Shown piece after piece: positions 33,501 to 41,287 of a stretch of 64,000 nt of DNA (position 1 is the stretch's first letter; every line of letters starts with the position of its first letter). A program made the position numbers and the translations under genes. The notes under the pieces were generated by a model, which saw only the letters and a program-made list of their open reading frames with translations, searched no databases and was not told the DNA's origin. This DNA comes from Verrucomicrobiota bacterium (GTDB lineage: Bacteria; Verrucomicrobiota; Verrucomicrobiia; CAIQCK01), in assembly GCA_016222825.1 (NCBI GenBank), contig JACRQF010000001.1, positions 57,465 through 121,464 of the forward strand, in the 5' to 3' direction.

Positions 33501-35451
33501 CACCGGCTGCGTCGGCGGCAGTTACTGGAGCACGCTCGGCTCGATGGTCGACAACGGCGTCCTTGTGCTTTTCGGCGTCTATACCGACGGCCACTTCTGG
33601 AAGGAATTCTTCGCCGGCCAGTTTGAGAAGCGCGGCGTCGTCGCGCTCGCCGCCAGCGACGGCTCGCCGCTCTGGTCGAAGAACATCCCCTACCGCGTCC
33701 GCCCGCTCATCATCGGCGACACGTTCCACGCCGAGCCGTGGGCGTTCGACCTCAAGACCGGCGAGCAGCGCACGCGCGTCAACCCGATCACCGGCCGCAC
33801 CGAGCCGTGGCAATTCGCGCGGCCCGGCCACCACTGCGGCACGCCGGCCGCCTGCGCCAACGTCATGTTCTTCCGCTCCTACTACCTCGGCTACTACGAC
33901 CTCCTCGGCGACTTCGGCACCGCCACGTTCGGCGGACAGCGGCCGGGATGCTGGATCAACTTCATCGCCGCCAACGGCCTCGTCATGATGCCCGAAGCCA
34001 GCTCCGGCTGCATGTGCCCGTTCCCGAACATGTGCACCGTCGTCTTTGCGCCGCGCGAGGAAAACCGCGCGTGGGGCAAATACAGCCTCTCCGGCGACAT
34101 GAAACCCGTGAAGCACCTCGCGTTCAACCTCGGCGCGCCCGGCGACCGCCGCGACGCCGCCGGCACGCTCTGGCTCGCTTACCCACGGCCGGCAGGAGCG
34201 GGCAGCCTCGTGCTGCAACCCAAGATCGCAGTGAAAATGCTGCCGGCCATCGGCGGTTACTTCGCACAGAGTCCCGATTCTGTCCGTGTCGTCGGCACGA
34301 CCAGCCCGTGGCTTTACACGTTCGGCACCCGCGGCGTCGCCTCCTGCGAGATTCCCCTGCTCGACGCCGGCGACGGCCCCGGCCGCTACACCATCCGTCT
34401 CGGCTTCGCGGAGATGGACGACGCCAAAGCCGGTGCCCGCGTCTTCGACGTGAAGCTCCAAGGCAAAGAGGTGCTCAAGGATTTCGATGTCGTCAAGGAA
34501 GCCGGCGCTCCACGTAAAGCCCTCGTCAAGGAATTCAAAGGCGTGGACGTGGACGAGGCGCTGCTCATCGAGTTCGTGCCGAAGTCACCACAGGCCACGG
34601 CGGAACAAGCACCCATCCTCCAGACGGTGGAAGTCCTGCGCGAGCGGCTTTTGAACGTCAGCGTCTCCGTTCCGCCGCCGTTGCTGCTCAGCAACTCCAA
34701 GCCCGAGCAAACCGCCAAGCTGCAAGTCTTCAACCAGACGAGCGGCGACTTCGCCGGCACGCTGCGGGTCGTCGCGCCCGAAGGTTTCACCGCCACGCCC
34801 GCCGAACTGCCCGTGAACCTGCCGCTCGACCAACGGGCGGAACTTTCCTTCAGAATCGCCGCCACGAAGCAGGCGCAGCCGGCGAAATGCAACGCCCGCA
34901 TCCAGCTTCGCCGCGGCGACGGCGCCATCGAATCCGAGCGCGAGATGAGCCTGGAGTTCATGGGAAAGAGCGACCGCGTGATCTTCAAACCAGTGGCCGA
35001 CGCCTACGTGATTCACTCGCCGCTCACCGCCAACTACGGCAACGCGCACGTCCTGCTGGTGGACGGCGGTGACAAGAAGATGGGCGATGACCGCCAGCAA
35101 ATCACCTATCTCAGGTTCGCCGTCAACATCCCCGGCAGACTGATCTCCGCCAGGCTGCGCATCCACAACGCCGGCAACCTCTCCACCAACGGCGGCAACA
35201 TCTGCCTCGTCACCGAGCCGTGGAGCGAGGGAAGCGTCTCCTACGCCAACCATCCCAAACCCGGTCAGGTTCTGGCCAACATCGGCCGCGTCGCCGCGAA
35301 CCAGACGATGGAGATCCCGCTGAGAGGACTCTCTCTGGAAGGTGCCAAGGAACTTTCCCTCGCCATAGACCCCGTGAACTGCGACGGCGTCAACTACTTC
35401 TCCCGCGAAAGCAACAAGCCCCCCGAACTGATCGTCGAGTTCGAGAGGTGA
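30565..35451 (+). CDS. Giant exported PQQ-propeller / methyltransferase-like / malectin / DNRLRE protein
   Basis: This encodes 1628 residues. The ATG at 30565 gives a signal peptide (FALLLAAALCSLAGA). A first PQQ-like propeller follows (~26-360, SSADNKVYCLDAGSGRVRW). A charged coiled coil lies at ~365-465 (RTQMDAEAGNSRKEQKRLAA onward), then a propeller blade. A Rossmann methyltransferase-like segment is at ~578-712 (LVLGCETGRLALELA, IIGIEPD, LRLLKPCGGVAMLG). A second PQQ-like propeller (~738-1195) is followed by a malectin-like domain (~1218-1358, YTIRLGFAEMDDAKAGARVF), an NEW3-like beta domain, and a C-terminal DNRLRE/CBM96-type domain (~1469-1628, VADAYVIHSPLTANYGN). It is probably a periplasmic or surface carbohydrate-binding oxidoreductase-like protein. 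Its stop abuts the convergent ThiF stop. Confidence 0.88.
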   Translation: MKLSPSQSRTPFALLLAAALCSLAGAEDWPTYRRDIARSGVTPEKIAMPLAESWVYRPRHAPTPAWEPPRDVPVEGFLELPRIRFDDANHTVVAGSALYFGSSADNKVYCLDAGSGRVRWTFFTGGPVRLAPTVSEGRVYAGSDDGNVYCLAAADGKVIWQRRAGPDDRRLLGHGKMVSMWPVRTGVLVDNGVAYYGAGIFPAEGVYVEAARASDGQLLWRNDTGGESAEARMSPQGYLLATSTNLFVPQGRSAPSAFDRQNGRQVYEFSSPGGAGSKGKGPLFNASFANRGVGGTFAFLADNQLYTGTEQIVGYDSVTRLQEAWFAARKVIITESTAFLTTSNAMLALKRDVYPKVSVLRFNLRSRRTQMDAEAGNSRKEQKRLAAAVKQNKTALADFDAKLAALPAGDPKRATLEADQAEAKKTLEADEAKLSAADQKLDGVAKQLESMDKQLAEADAEMESSVKWRLSCDCSDALILAGDVLFAGGQNRVLAADAATGAKLWEAKVAGTAKGLTVSGGRLYVSTTTGAIYCFIPRKAGAPPAPSVISAKPNLSPYPPDKLTAAYAAAAKAIARESGVKRGFCLVLGCETGRLALELAKNTEMKIIGIEPDAQKVAAARKALDAAGLYGARVTVDQGALDCLPYASYFANLIVSDTALLGRLNDCSPKEVLRLLKPCGGVAMLGQPSEAKSGITALTPAALRSWFASGGVPGVQTAETGGVWATFKRGPLPGAGSWTHEYADAANTTCGDDKLVKCPLGLLWFGDPGPLQMVSRHRRAAAPLSVNGIMLVEGEHAVNGYDAYNGLKLWQRNIPNVIRTRVSDESSNLAADENSFYVATTNKCLRLDAATGALKVTFSMPRAADGKPRSWCHVAVANGLLIGTGSKTDIVSDILFACDTATGQIRWTYTGGSIQNATISIADGRVFFTDGGVQAAPSGKPAAKPGVRVVKTAKPATLRNITALDLATGRPVWRKQMDLTGCVGGSYWSTLGSMVDNGVLVLFGVYTDGHFWKEFFAGQFEKRGVVALAASDGSPLWSKNIPYRVRPLIIGDTFHAEPWAFDLKTGEQRTRVNPITGRTEPWQFARPGHHCGTPAACANVMFFRSYYLGYYDLLGDFGTATFGGQRPGCWINFIAANGLVMMPEASSGCMCPFPNMCTVVFAPREENRAWGKYSLSGDMKPVKHLAFNLGAPGDRRDAAGTLWLAYPRPAGAGSLVLQPKIAVKMLPAIGGYFAQSPDSVRVVGTTSPWLYTFGTRGVASCEIPLLDAGDGPGRYTIRLGFAEMDDAKAGARVFDVKLQGKEVLKDFDVVKEAGAPRKALVKEFKGVDVDEALLIEFVPKSPQATAEQAPILQTVEVLRERLLNVSVSVPPPLLLSNSKPEQTAKLQVFNQTSGDFAGTLRVVAPEGFTATPAELPVNLPLDQRAELSFRIAATKQAQPAKCNARIQLRRGDGAIESEREMSLEFMGKSDRVIFKPVADAYVIHSPLTANYGNAHVLLVDGGDKKMGDDRQQITYLRFAVNIPGRLISARLRIHNAGNLSTNGGNICLVTEPWSEGSVSYANHPKPGQVLANIGRVAANQTMEIPLRGLSLEGAKELSLAIDPVNCDGVNYFSRESNKPPELIVEFER

Positions 35452-36204
35452 TCAACCTACAACGCCGCAGACCGAACAATCTGGCCGTCGCGCTGTCTTC
35501 ACCCGGCGGATGTTCATTGTCCGCAGGTCCATCACCAGCATTGAGCCTGCAAGCGGCTCGCCGACGCCGGTGAGAAGCTTGATGACCTCGACCGCGCCGA
35601 TGCAGCCGGCGGTGCCGGAAACCGCGCCGATGACGGGGAACTGGCGCTTCCAGTCGGCCGGTTTTTCGGGGAGGAGGCATTGCAGGCACGCAGTGCGACC
35701 CGGCAGGATCGTGGCGACGTGCGCTTCCATCGAATACATAGAGCACTCGACCATCGGCTTTCGCTGCTGGACGGCGGCGCGGTTCAGCGCGAGCCGCTCC
35801 TCGAAGAGCGGCGCGGCGTCCACCACCACGTCGGCTTGCGCGACGAGCTGGCCGGCGTTTTCCTCGGTGACGTTTTCGCCGAGGGCGACGATGTCGAGAC
35901 GCGGGTTGAGGTCTCGCAGCCGCTGGGCGATTGACTCGATGCGCGGTTTGCCGATGTGGGCATGGGTCTGGAGAAGCTGGCGGTTCAGATCGGCGGGCTT
36001 GAGATTGCCGGCGTGGGCAAGCACGAGCCGGCCGACACCCGCAGCAGCCAGTTCGTAGGCCACGACGCCGCCAAGACCGCCAACGCGGGAGACGAGCACC
36101 GATGCACCCTTGAGTTTCCGCTGGCCTTCCTCGCCGAAGCCTGGCACCCACATCTGCCATTCGTAGATAGCGCGCTCGTCGTCGGTCAGGGTTGGCAGGT
36201 GCAT
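35452..36204 (-). CDS. ThiF/MoeB/HesA-family E1-like adenylyltransferase
   Basis: This encodes 250 residues. The ATG at 36204 follows GGGAG at five bases; it lies inside the end of the ABC-ATPase gene (stop 36186). Nucleotide loop VLVSRVGGLGGVVAYELAAAGVGRLVL, then DxNRQ-type ADLNRQLLQ, DVVVDAA, and two CxxC zinc pairs (ACLQCLL, DCSVCG). It activates the C-terminus of a sulfur-carrier protein (MoaD or ThiS). At the end of a probable molybdate-uptake operon, MoeB in molybdopterin synthesis is the likeliest role. The Gly-rich loop reads SRVGGLGG rather than the usual GxGGLG. Confidence 0.9.
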   Translation of the reverse strand: MHLPTLTDDERAIYEWQMWVPGFGEEGQRKLKGASVLVSRVGGLGGVVAYELAAAGVGRLVLAHAGNLKPADLNRQLLQTHAHIGKPRIESIAQRLRDLNPRLDIVALGENVTEENAGQLVAQADVVVDAAPLFEERLALNRAAVQQRKPMVECSMYSMEAHVATILPGRTACLQCLLPEKPADWKRQFPVIGAVSGTAGCIGAVEVIKLLTGVGEPLAGSMLVMDLRTMNIRRVKTARRPDCSVCGVVG

Positions 36205-36863
36205 GGCGCTCCCAGTGTATTCAAGTCCGCCGGTCGCACGCAACCCTCCGTCATCACAAGCAACAAGTCAGCCACCTGTCGCGCCTCAGAGCGGTCGTGG
36301 GTGACGTGAAGCACCGAGACGCCGTGCTCGCGTTGCACGCGCTTGAGCAGATCGCGCATGTCGCCGCGACGGTTCTCGTCGAGCGCAGAGAGTGGCTCGT
36401 CGAGCAGCAACACCGCCGGCTTTGCCGCCAGCGCACGCCCCAGCGCCACGCGCTGCCGTTCGCCGCCGGAGAGGCCGTGCGGCTTGCGGTCGAGCAGGTG
36501 CGCAATGCCGAGATGCTCTGCCAATTCCGCAACGCGCGCCGCAATTTCCTGCGCAGGCCGGTGCCTGATGTGCAACGGAAAGCCCAGTTGCTGGCGAACG
36601 GTCATCGTCGGGAACATCGCGCCGTCCTGCGGGACGTAGCCGACACCGCGGTTGCCGGGCGGCTCGGCCGTCACGTCGCGGCCGTTCACGAGCACGCGGC
36701 CGGCTTCCGGCTTGCGCAGGCCGCAGATGATCTCCACCAGCGTCGTTTTACCGCAACCGGTCGGCCCCATAAGCACGCCATAGACCGCCTCCGGCACCGT
36801 GAACGATACGTCGTTCAGCGCGAACGCGCCGGCGCGGATGGCGATATGTTCGAGGGCGATCAT
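36186..36863 (-). CDS. ABC transporter ATPase (ModC/WtpC-like)
   Basis: This encodes 225 residues. The ATG at 36863 overlaps the permease stop (ATGA). Walker A MGPTGCGKTTLVEI, Q-loop GYVPQDGAMFPTMTV, signature HGLSGGERQRVALGRALA, Walker B VLLLDEPLSALDE and H-loop VLHVTHDRSEA make it a complete nucleotide-binding domain. It lacks the C-terminal MOP/TOBE domain of many ModC proteins. Paired with the ModB-like permease it should power oxyanion uptake. Confidence 0.93.
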   Translation of the reverse strand: MIALEHIAIRAGAFALNDVSFTVPEAVYGVLMGPTGCGKTTLVEIICGLRKPEAGRVLVNGRDVTAEPPGNRGVGYVPQDGAMFPTMTVRQQLGFPLHIRHRPAQEIAARVAELAEHLGIAHLLDRKPHGLSGGERQRVALGRALAAKPAVLLLDEPLSALDENRRGDMRDLLKRVQREHGVSVLHVTHDRSEARQVADLLLVMTEGCVRPADLNTLGAPCTCQP

Positions 36864-37654
36864 GGCCGCTCTCCCACCGCGCGCATCGCCAGCAGCACCG
36901 TCACCGCCAACGCCACCATCATCAGGCTCACGGCGATCGCCGCCTCCAGATTCCCAACGCTCAATTCCAACCAAACCGTCGTCGGCAGGACTTCCGTCTT
37001 CATGCGCGTCGCACCGGCGAAGACGAGGATGGGGCCAAATTCCCCGAGGCTTCGCGCCCACGCGATGCTCGCGGCGCTGAACATGCCGCGTTTGGCCGCC
37101 GGCAGCGTGACAAGCCAGACGGCCTGACCGCGCGAGCAGCCGAGCGTCATCGCCACGTCCTCTGGCCGCGATGCCAGATGGTCGAACGTCGTCCGCATCT
37201 GCCGCACGGCGAACGCCGCGCCAACGGTAAACTGCGCCAGCAGCACGCCAAACACCGTGTAGGTAAACGGCACGATACGGTCAATCGCGCGGCCCAGCGG
37301 CGTCTGAAAGGCAATCAACAGGCAGAGACCGATGACCATTGGCGGCAGGACGATTGGCACGTCGAGCAGTGTGTCGAGCGTGTTCTTGCCGGCAAACCGC
37401 CCACGCGACATCAGGTAGCCGACGGGCACGGCGACGACGAGCGAAAGCAACGCAACGATTGTGCAACTGACGAGACTGAGGCCGGTGGCGTATTGGATTT
37501 CACGCGAGCCGAGCGCGCGGATGAGATCGTGCGGCGACGTGTAGGTCGCGGTGGCCGCCAGCATGCCGAACAGCAACCCAAGGTAGGCCGTGGTCACGGC
37601 CGCGATGACGACCCAGAAGGGCCAATTCGGCCCGGCGCGGTGCTGGTCAGTCAT
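36860..37654 (-). CDS. ABC transporter permease (ModB/WtpB-like)
   Basis: This encodes 264 residues. The ATG at 37654 overlaps the stop of the binding-protein gene by eight bases and removes a long upstream frame. Six or so membrane helices start at WPFWVVIAAVTTAYLGLLFGML. The cytoplasmic coupling loop (EDVAMTLGCSRGQAVWLVTLPAAKRGMFSAASIAWARSLGEFG) has the EAA-type motif of molybdate/tungstate/sulfate permeases. It forms the membrane channel with the downstream ATPase. Confidence 0.93.
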   Translation of the reverse strand: MTDQHRAGPNWPFWVVIAAVTTAYLGLLFGMLAATATYTSPHDLIRALGSREIQYATGLSLVSCTIVALLSLVVAVPVGYLMSRGRFAGKNTLDTLLDVPIVLPPMVIGLCLLIAFQTPLGRAIDRIVPFTYTVFGVLLAQFTVGAAFAVRQMRTTFDHLASRPEDVAMTLGCSRGQAVWLVTLPAAKRGMFSAASIAWARSLGEFGPILVFAGATRMKTEVLPTTVWLELSVGNLEAAIAVSLMMVALAVTVLLAMRAVGERP

Positions 37655-39185
37655 TGGCTCTCTTGAGATAATCCGGCACGGCGATGTCCTTGCTGGCGAC
37701 CGCTGCCTCATCGCCGCGCCAGTGGAAACCGGCCTTTTCAAACCGCTCGCGGTTGGCGCGCAGGAAGGCCAGCAACCGCCGCGCGAGCTGCGCGTTCGGC
37801 GACTTCGCCGCCACGGCGAACGGCTGCGCGGCTTTCGCGCCGGCATGCTTGATTGACAGCGTGTCAATGTGCGCCGCTGCTGGCTTCGCATTCACGTCAT
37901 AGACGATCGCCGCGTCGAGCGAGCCGGTGCGGAGCTGGTTCACGAGCAAGTCGGCGGTCGGCACCTGCGAGCAGACGTTCTTCATCACCGAGTCGAGGAG
38001 GCCGGCATCCTTCAACATGCCTTTCGTCATGTAGCCGAGCGTGGATTGCTGCGAGTTGCAGACGCCGACCTTCAAGCCAGGCCGCGCGAGGTCCAGCAAC
38101 GTGCGGATGTTCTTTGGGTTGCCCTTCGGCACGGCGAGCATGATGTCGGCCTCTGTCAGCACGACCGACTCGGGGTAAAGGTCGGCCACGGGCGGCACGA
38201 AGCAGACGTCGCACGCGTAATAGGCATCGGGGATGTTCGCGTCAGGCGTTTTCGCCATCGCCCGCATCTGGGCGCAGAGGATGCCGCAGCCGTTGAAAAC
38301 CGTCGTGAGATCCACGCCTTCGCGGTCGGCGAACTCCTTCAACGTCTCTTGGATCGCCGGCCGGTTCACGCCGCCGCTGTAGAAGACCAGCGTCGGCTTC
38401 GCGCTCCACTTGTCGCCAGCCGTCGGACGGAAACCGCTGGCCGCAAAACTCGGTGCGCCCTTCTCCGGCGCGGCCAGGTAGCGCGCGAACCGCAGCGCCG
38501 CCGCCGGCTGCGCGCATGTGGCCACGACCGTAACGCTGACGTTCTCTTCAGCCTTTGCGAATTCCGGCACGCTCACCGCTTCCAGCCCTGCGAACTGCGC
38601 TGCCGTCGCGTCCCACACCACCGCCGCGTCCGCCGCACCGAGCACCACGTCGCTCGCGATGTCCATCACCGTCGGTTTCAGCACCAACGCCCGCGCGCGG
38701 AACTGTTCCCACCGCGCGCCGAGTGCGCGCTGCACCGTGCGACCGATGCTCGCGCTCTCCGGGTTGGCGAGCGCGAAGCGCACGCCGTCGCGCAGGAGGT
38801 CGTCTAGCTTGCGGATCGCCTTCGGATTGCCTTTGGCGACGGCAATCACAGGCCGTTGTTTCGCCAGCGGAATCACCTCACGAATCAGACCGAGCCGCTG
38901 CGCGTCAGCAACGCTGCCGTCGTCCGCCGTGATCAAAAGGTCGCCGCTCTTGGCGACGCGGATAGCGCTGAGCAGTGCGCCGGTGCCGCCGTATTGAAGG
39001 CTGATGGCGACTCCAAACTCCTTCCGGTAAGCTTCCGCTGCCGCTTCGACAGGCTTCTTGACGCCGGCGGCGCAATACACCGTCAGCGCCCGGCCGGCCT
39101 CCGACGACGCGCTTTGTTGGTAGAACCACGCCACGACTCCCAAACCAACCGCCAGAACAGCCACTATCGCGATGACCTGTTTCAC
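37647..39185 (-). CDS. Double ModA/WtpA-like substrate-binding protein
   Basis: This encodes 512 residues from a GTG at 39185 (GTGA overlap with the upstream stop). A single N-terminal hydrophobic anchor (VIAIVAVLAVGLGVVAWFY) is followed by two tandem type-2 periplasmic binding domains. Domain 1 is ~33-260 (LTVYCAAGVKKPVEAAAEAY, LQYGGTGALLSAI). Domain 2 is ~275-505 (LVFYSGGVNRPAIQETLKEF, LAVPKGNPKNIRTL, DAAIVYDVNAKPA). ModA proteins are usually a single ~230-residue domain, so this is a fusion or duplication. Domain 2 has extra Cys residues (VFNGCGILCAQM, YYACDVCFVP) near the expected ligand site. Ligand is probably molybdate or tungstate. Confidence 0.9.
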   Translation of the reverse strand: MKQVIAIVAVLAVGLGVVAWFYQQSASSEAGRALTVYCAAGVKKPVEAAAEAYRKEFGVAISLQYGGTGALLSAIRVAKSGDLLITADDGSVADAQRLGLIREVIPLAKQRPVIAVAKGNPKAIRKLDDLLRDGVRFALANPESASIGRTVQRALGARWEQFRARALVLKPTVMDIASDVVLGAADAAVVWDATAAQFAGLEAVSVPEFAKAEENVSVTVVATCAQPAAALRFARYLAAPEKGAPSFAASGFRPTAGDKWSAKPTLVFYSGGVNRPAIQETLKEFADREGVDLTTVFNGCGILCAQMRAMAKTPDANIPDAYYACDVCFVPPVADLYPESVVLTEADIMLAVPKGNPKNIRTLLDLARPGLKVGVCNSQQSTLGYMTKGMLKDAGLLDSVMKNVCSQVPTADLLVNQLRTGSLDAAIVYDVNAKPAAAHIDTLSIKHAGAKAAQPFAVAAKSPNAQLARRLLAFLRANRERFEKAGFHWRGDEAAVASKDIAVPDYLKRAND

Positions 39186-40225
39186 GGTTTCTTTCTACTC
39201 CATCCCGCCCACGCAACGCCAGCAATCACCGCGAGAAGCAAGCCGCTCCAAATCCAGACGCGCGCACTTGGCGATCGGGCGGCCTTGTCCGGAGCGGTCT
39301 CGCCACGAATCGTGACCGTCTCCGCCTTCGGGGCAGGCGAGGGCGCTGCGGGCGACTTCTCCGCGCCGGCCGACTGCCGTTCTTCCTCCACGCGGGCCAA
39401 CTCCTCATCCCAGTTGAAGCTCAACATCAAATCCCAGCCGGTGCGGGAGTCCTTCACCTGGCACGAACACGCGCCGGTGAGAAACGCGCAGATTTCGTCA
39501 ATGCTTTCCGCCGACAGGTTCTCCTTCGGCACCGCCGCGAGCACGCGGCCCCGGCCAAAGACGGGGAACGCAACGGGCGCCGAGCGAAGCTTTTTGACCT
39601 CGTCGCTGTTGGCCTCGAGCATCGCCAGTGTGACAACCTCGCGAGGATCCTTGCGCGACAAGCGCAGCACCGAAAACCGCATGGCCAGCGCCGGGCCGGG
39701 ACCGATCTGGCTGCTCGGGTCGTTCGGGTCCTGCTCCGGCAGCGAGGCGGCCGTCGCCCATTGCTTGAACCGCTCCTCCAACACGCGCACCGTCTCGTCG
39801 TCACTGGCCTTGTCGCCGGACTCGACGAGCACCCACACCGCCGAGTCGCCGAGGACAATGCGGCGGGCAAGTTCGCGGCGGAGCGGCGAGTCCAGCAGCA
39901 TTTCAAGGTTGGCCGCGGTCAGCGCCCCGCTCCACACATCGCCGCCGGGAGGGTCGGGGAAGACCAGCTTCGCCGCGGCTTCCTGCGCGGCGGGCGGCGT
40001 CTTGACGGAGAGATTAGCGACGGCGTTGGTGCGGAGCCTGTCCAGCAGCGGCGCGATCTCCGGCTTCAGGGCGGCGGCGCGGTCCACGCGAAGCTCGTAG
40101 ATTTCGCCCGGCCAGCGATCGAGGGCGTAGCGGAACACGGGGACCGTGCAAGCCCAAGCGGCAGACGGAATAATGACGGACAAGGCGACGCAACGAATGA
40201 GTCTGGCAGCCATTGGTTTCAGCAT
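39182..40225 (-). CDS. Exported single-span protein of unknown function, transporter-linked
   Basis: This encodes 347 residues with a signal peptide (CVALSVIIPSAAWA) and a Cys directly after it (ACTVPVFRYALDRWPGEIYELRV). The middle is a soluble domain; a Pro/Ala-rich linker precedes one C-terminal membrane helix (VWIWSGLLLAVIAGVAWAGW) and a basic tail. Two Cys near ~230 (GACSCQVKD) could be redox-active or metal-binding. I do not recognise a family with certainty. It is the first gene of the ABC/ThiF operon and overlaps the binding-protein gene by four bases, so it should work in the same uptake process. Confidence 0.8.
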   Translation of the reverse strand: MLKPMAARLIRCVALSVIIPSAAWACTVPVFRYALDRWPGEIYELRVDRAAALKPEIAPLLDRLRTNAVANLSVKTPPAAQEAAAKLVFPDPPGGDVWSGALTAANLEMLLDSPLRRELARRIVLGDSAVWVLVESGDKASDDETVRVLEERFKQWATAASLPEQDPNDPSSQIGPGPALAMRFSVLRLSRKDPREVVTLAMLEANSDEVKKLRSAPVAFPVFGRGRVLAAVPKENLSAESIDEICAFLTGACSCQVKDSRTGWDLMLSFNWDEELARVEEERQSAGAEKSPAAPSPAPKAETVTIRGETAPDKAARSPSARVWIWSGLLLAVIAGVAWAGWSRKKP

Positions 40226-40281
40226 TGCTACGGATACTATGCGTCAGGCGGTTGCGCAATGCCAAGCCTGCATCGCTGCCC

Positions 40282-40356
40282 GTAGCGCCAGCGTCCTTGG
40301 CGGCGCTCTGAGGGCAAGGCAGCGGAACATCGCCGGCAGGGATGCCGGCGCTACAG
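40282..40356. repeat. Paired-hairpin element (GTAGCG ... CTACAG)
   Basis: Begins GTAGCGCC, contains CGCCA-gcgtcc-TTGGCG and, 30 bases on, CGCCGGCA-GGGA-TGCCGGCG, and ends GCTACAG. The two hairpins have TCC and GGA centres in opposite orientation, like the 3513 and 57100 elements. Confidence 0.7.
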
Positions 40357-40424
40357 GTCCGAATCCGAATTGCCATGAACGAGCCGGGTTGCGATGATGC
40401 GGCCGTGCTCACAAACCGGCTGAG

Positions 40425-41183
40425 ATGAACCTCGAAACGACAGTGGCGTTGCTGATGGCGAGCCTGATCGGCGTGGCGCTGGGATTGCTCGGCAGCGGTG
40501 GCACGATGATCACGCTGCCGGTGCTGGTCTATGTGGCCGGGGTTCCCGTTTCGCAGGCGGTGGCGATGGCGTTGGTCGTGGTCGGCGGCACCAGCCTCGC
40601 GGGCAGCGTCCTGCAATACCGCCGCGGGCATTTCGACGTGCGCGTGGCACTGCTTTTTGCCGTGACGGGCATGATCGGCGCCTATGGCGGCGCGCGACTG
40701 ACGCATCTGTTCTCGCCACCGGTGCTGCTGACGGTCTTCTCCGCCATCATGGTTGGCGTGGGCGTGAAGTTGTTTCGGGATCGGCACGACGCCAGACAAG
40801 CAGCAGCGCAGGGACCGGCGCGGTGCGCACTGATCGGCGCGCTGGTCGGCGTGCTGACCGGCTTTTTGGGAATCGGCGGCGGGTTTTTGATTGTGCCGGC
40901 GTTGATGCTCTTTGGTGGACTGGACATCAAGAAAGCCACGGGCACGTCACTGGCAGTCATCGCGCTGAACTCGCTGTCGGGATTGGCGGGACAGCTTCGC
41001 TATGTGCAGTTCGACTGGTGGATGGCGCTGGCGTTTCTGGCCGCCGCCACAGCCGGCATGGCCGGCGGCGTCGCCGCGAAAGGCCGGCTCTCCGAAGGCG
41101 CCATCCGGAAGACATTCGCCGGCTTCGTCCTCGCCGTCGGGCTGGCGATGGCATGGCAGAACGTGGCGGCCTTGATTCGATAG
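40425..41183 (+). CDS. TSUP (TauE/SafE) family permease
   Basis: This encodes 252 residues and about eight hydrophobic helices. Two halves each carry the family's Gly-rich signature: ALGLLGSGGTMITLPVLVYVAGVP at the start and GVLTGFLGIGGGFLIVPALMLFGG at ~140. TSUP proteins export or import sulfite, sulfonates or other organosulfur anions. Length is typical. No partner gene identifies the substrate. It follows the paired-hairpin element by 69 bases. Confidence 0.92.
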   Translation: MNLETTVALLMASLIGVALGLLGSGGTMITLPVLVYVAGVPVSQAVAMALVVVGGTSLAGSVLQYRRGHFDVRVALLFAVTGMIGAYGGARLTHLFSPPVLLTVFSAIMVGVGVKLFRDRHDARQAAAQGPARCALIGALVGVLTGFLGIGGGFLIVPALMLFGGLDIKKATGTSLAVIALNSLSGLAGQLRYVQFDWWMALAFLAAATAGMAGGVAAKGRLSEGAIRKTFAGFVLAVGLAMAWQNVAALIR

Positions 41184-41287
41184 TCTCGCCCCGATTACAG
41201 GCCGCAGTCTCTCGACACGGAATTTCGTCGCACGCGCCTGCGGCATCATCATGATTGATGAAGCCGCCTGCTCTTGCAGGCAAGCCT

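Noticed and set aside
31246..34461. 1071-codon minus-strand ORF over the PQQ-propeller gene
   Set aside because: Low-complexity Arg/Glu/Ala/Gly translation opposite a gene with recognisable domains and a signal peptide.
41266..41281. GCCTGC-TCTT-GCAGGC hairpin between the TSUP gene and the giant gene stop
   Set aside because: Short, with no T-tract on either strand; not enough for a terminator call.
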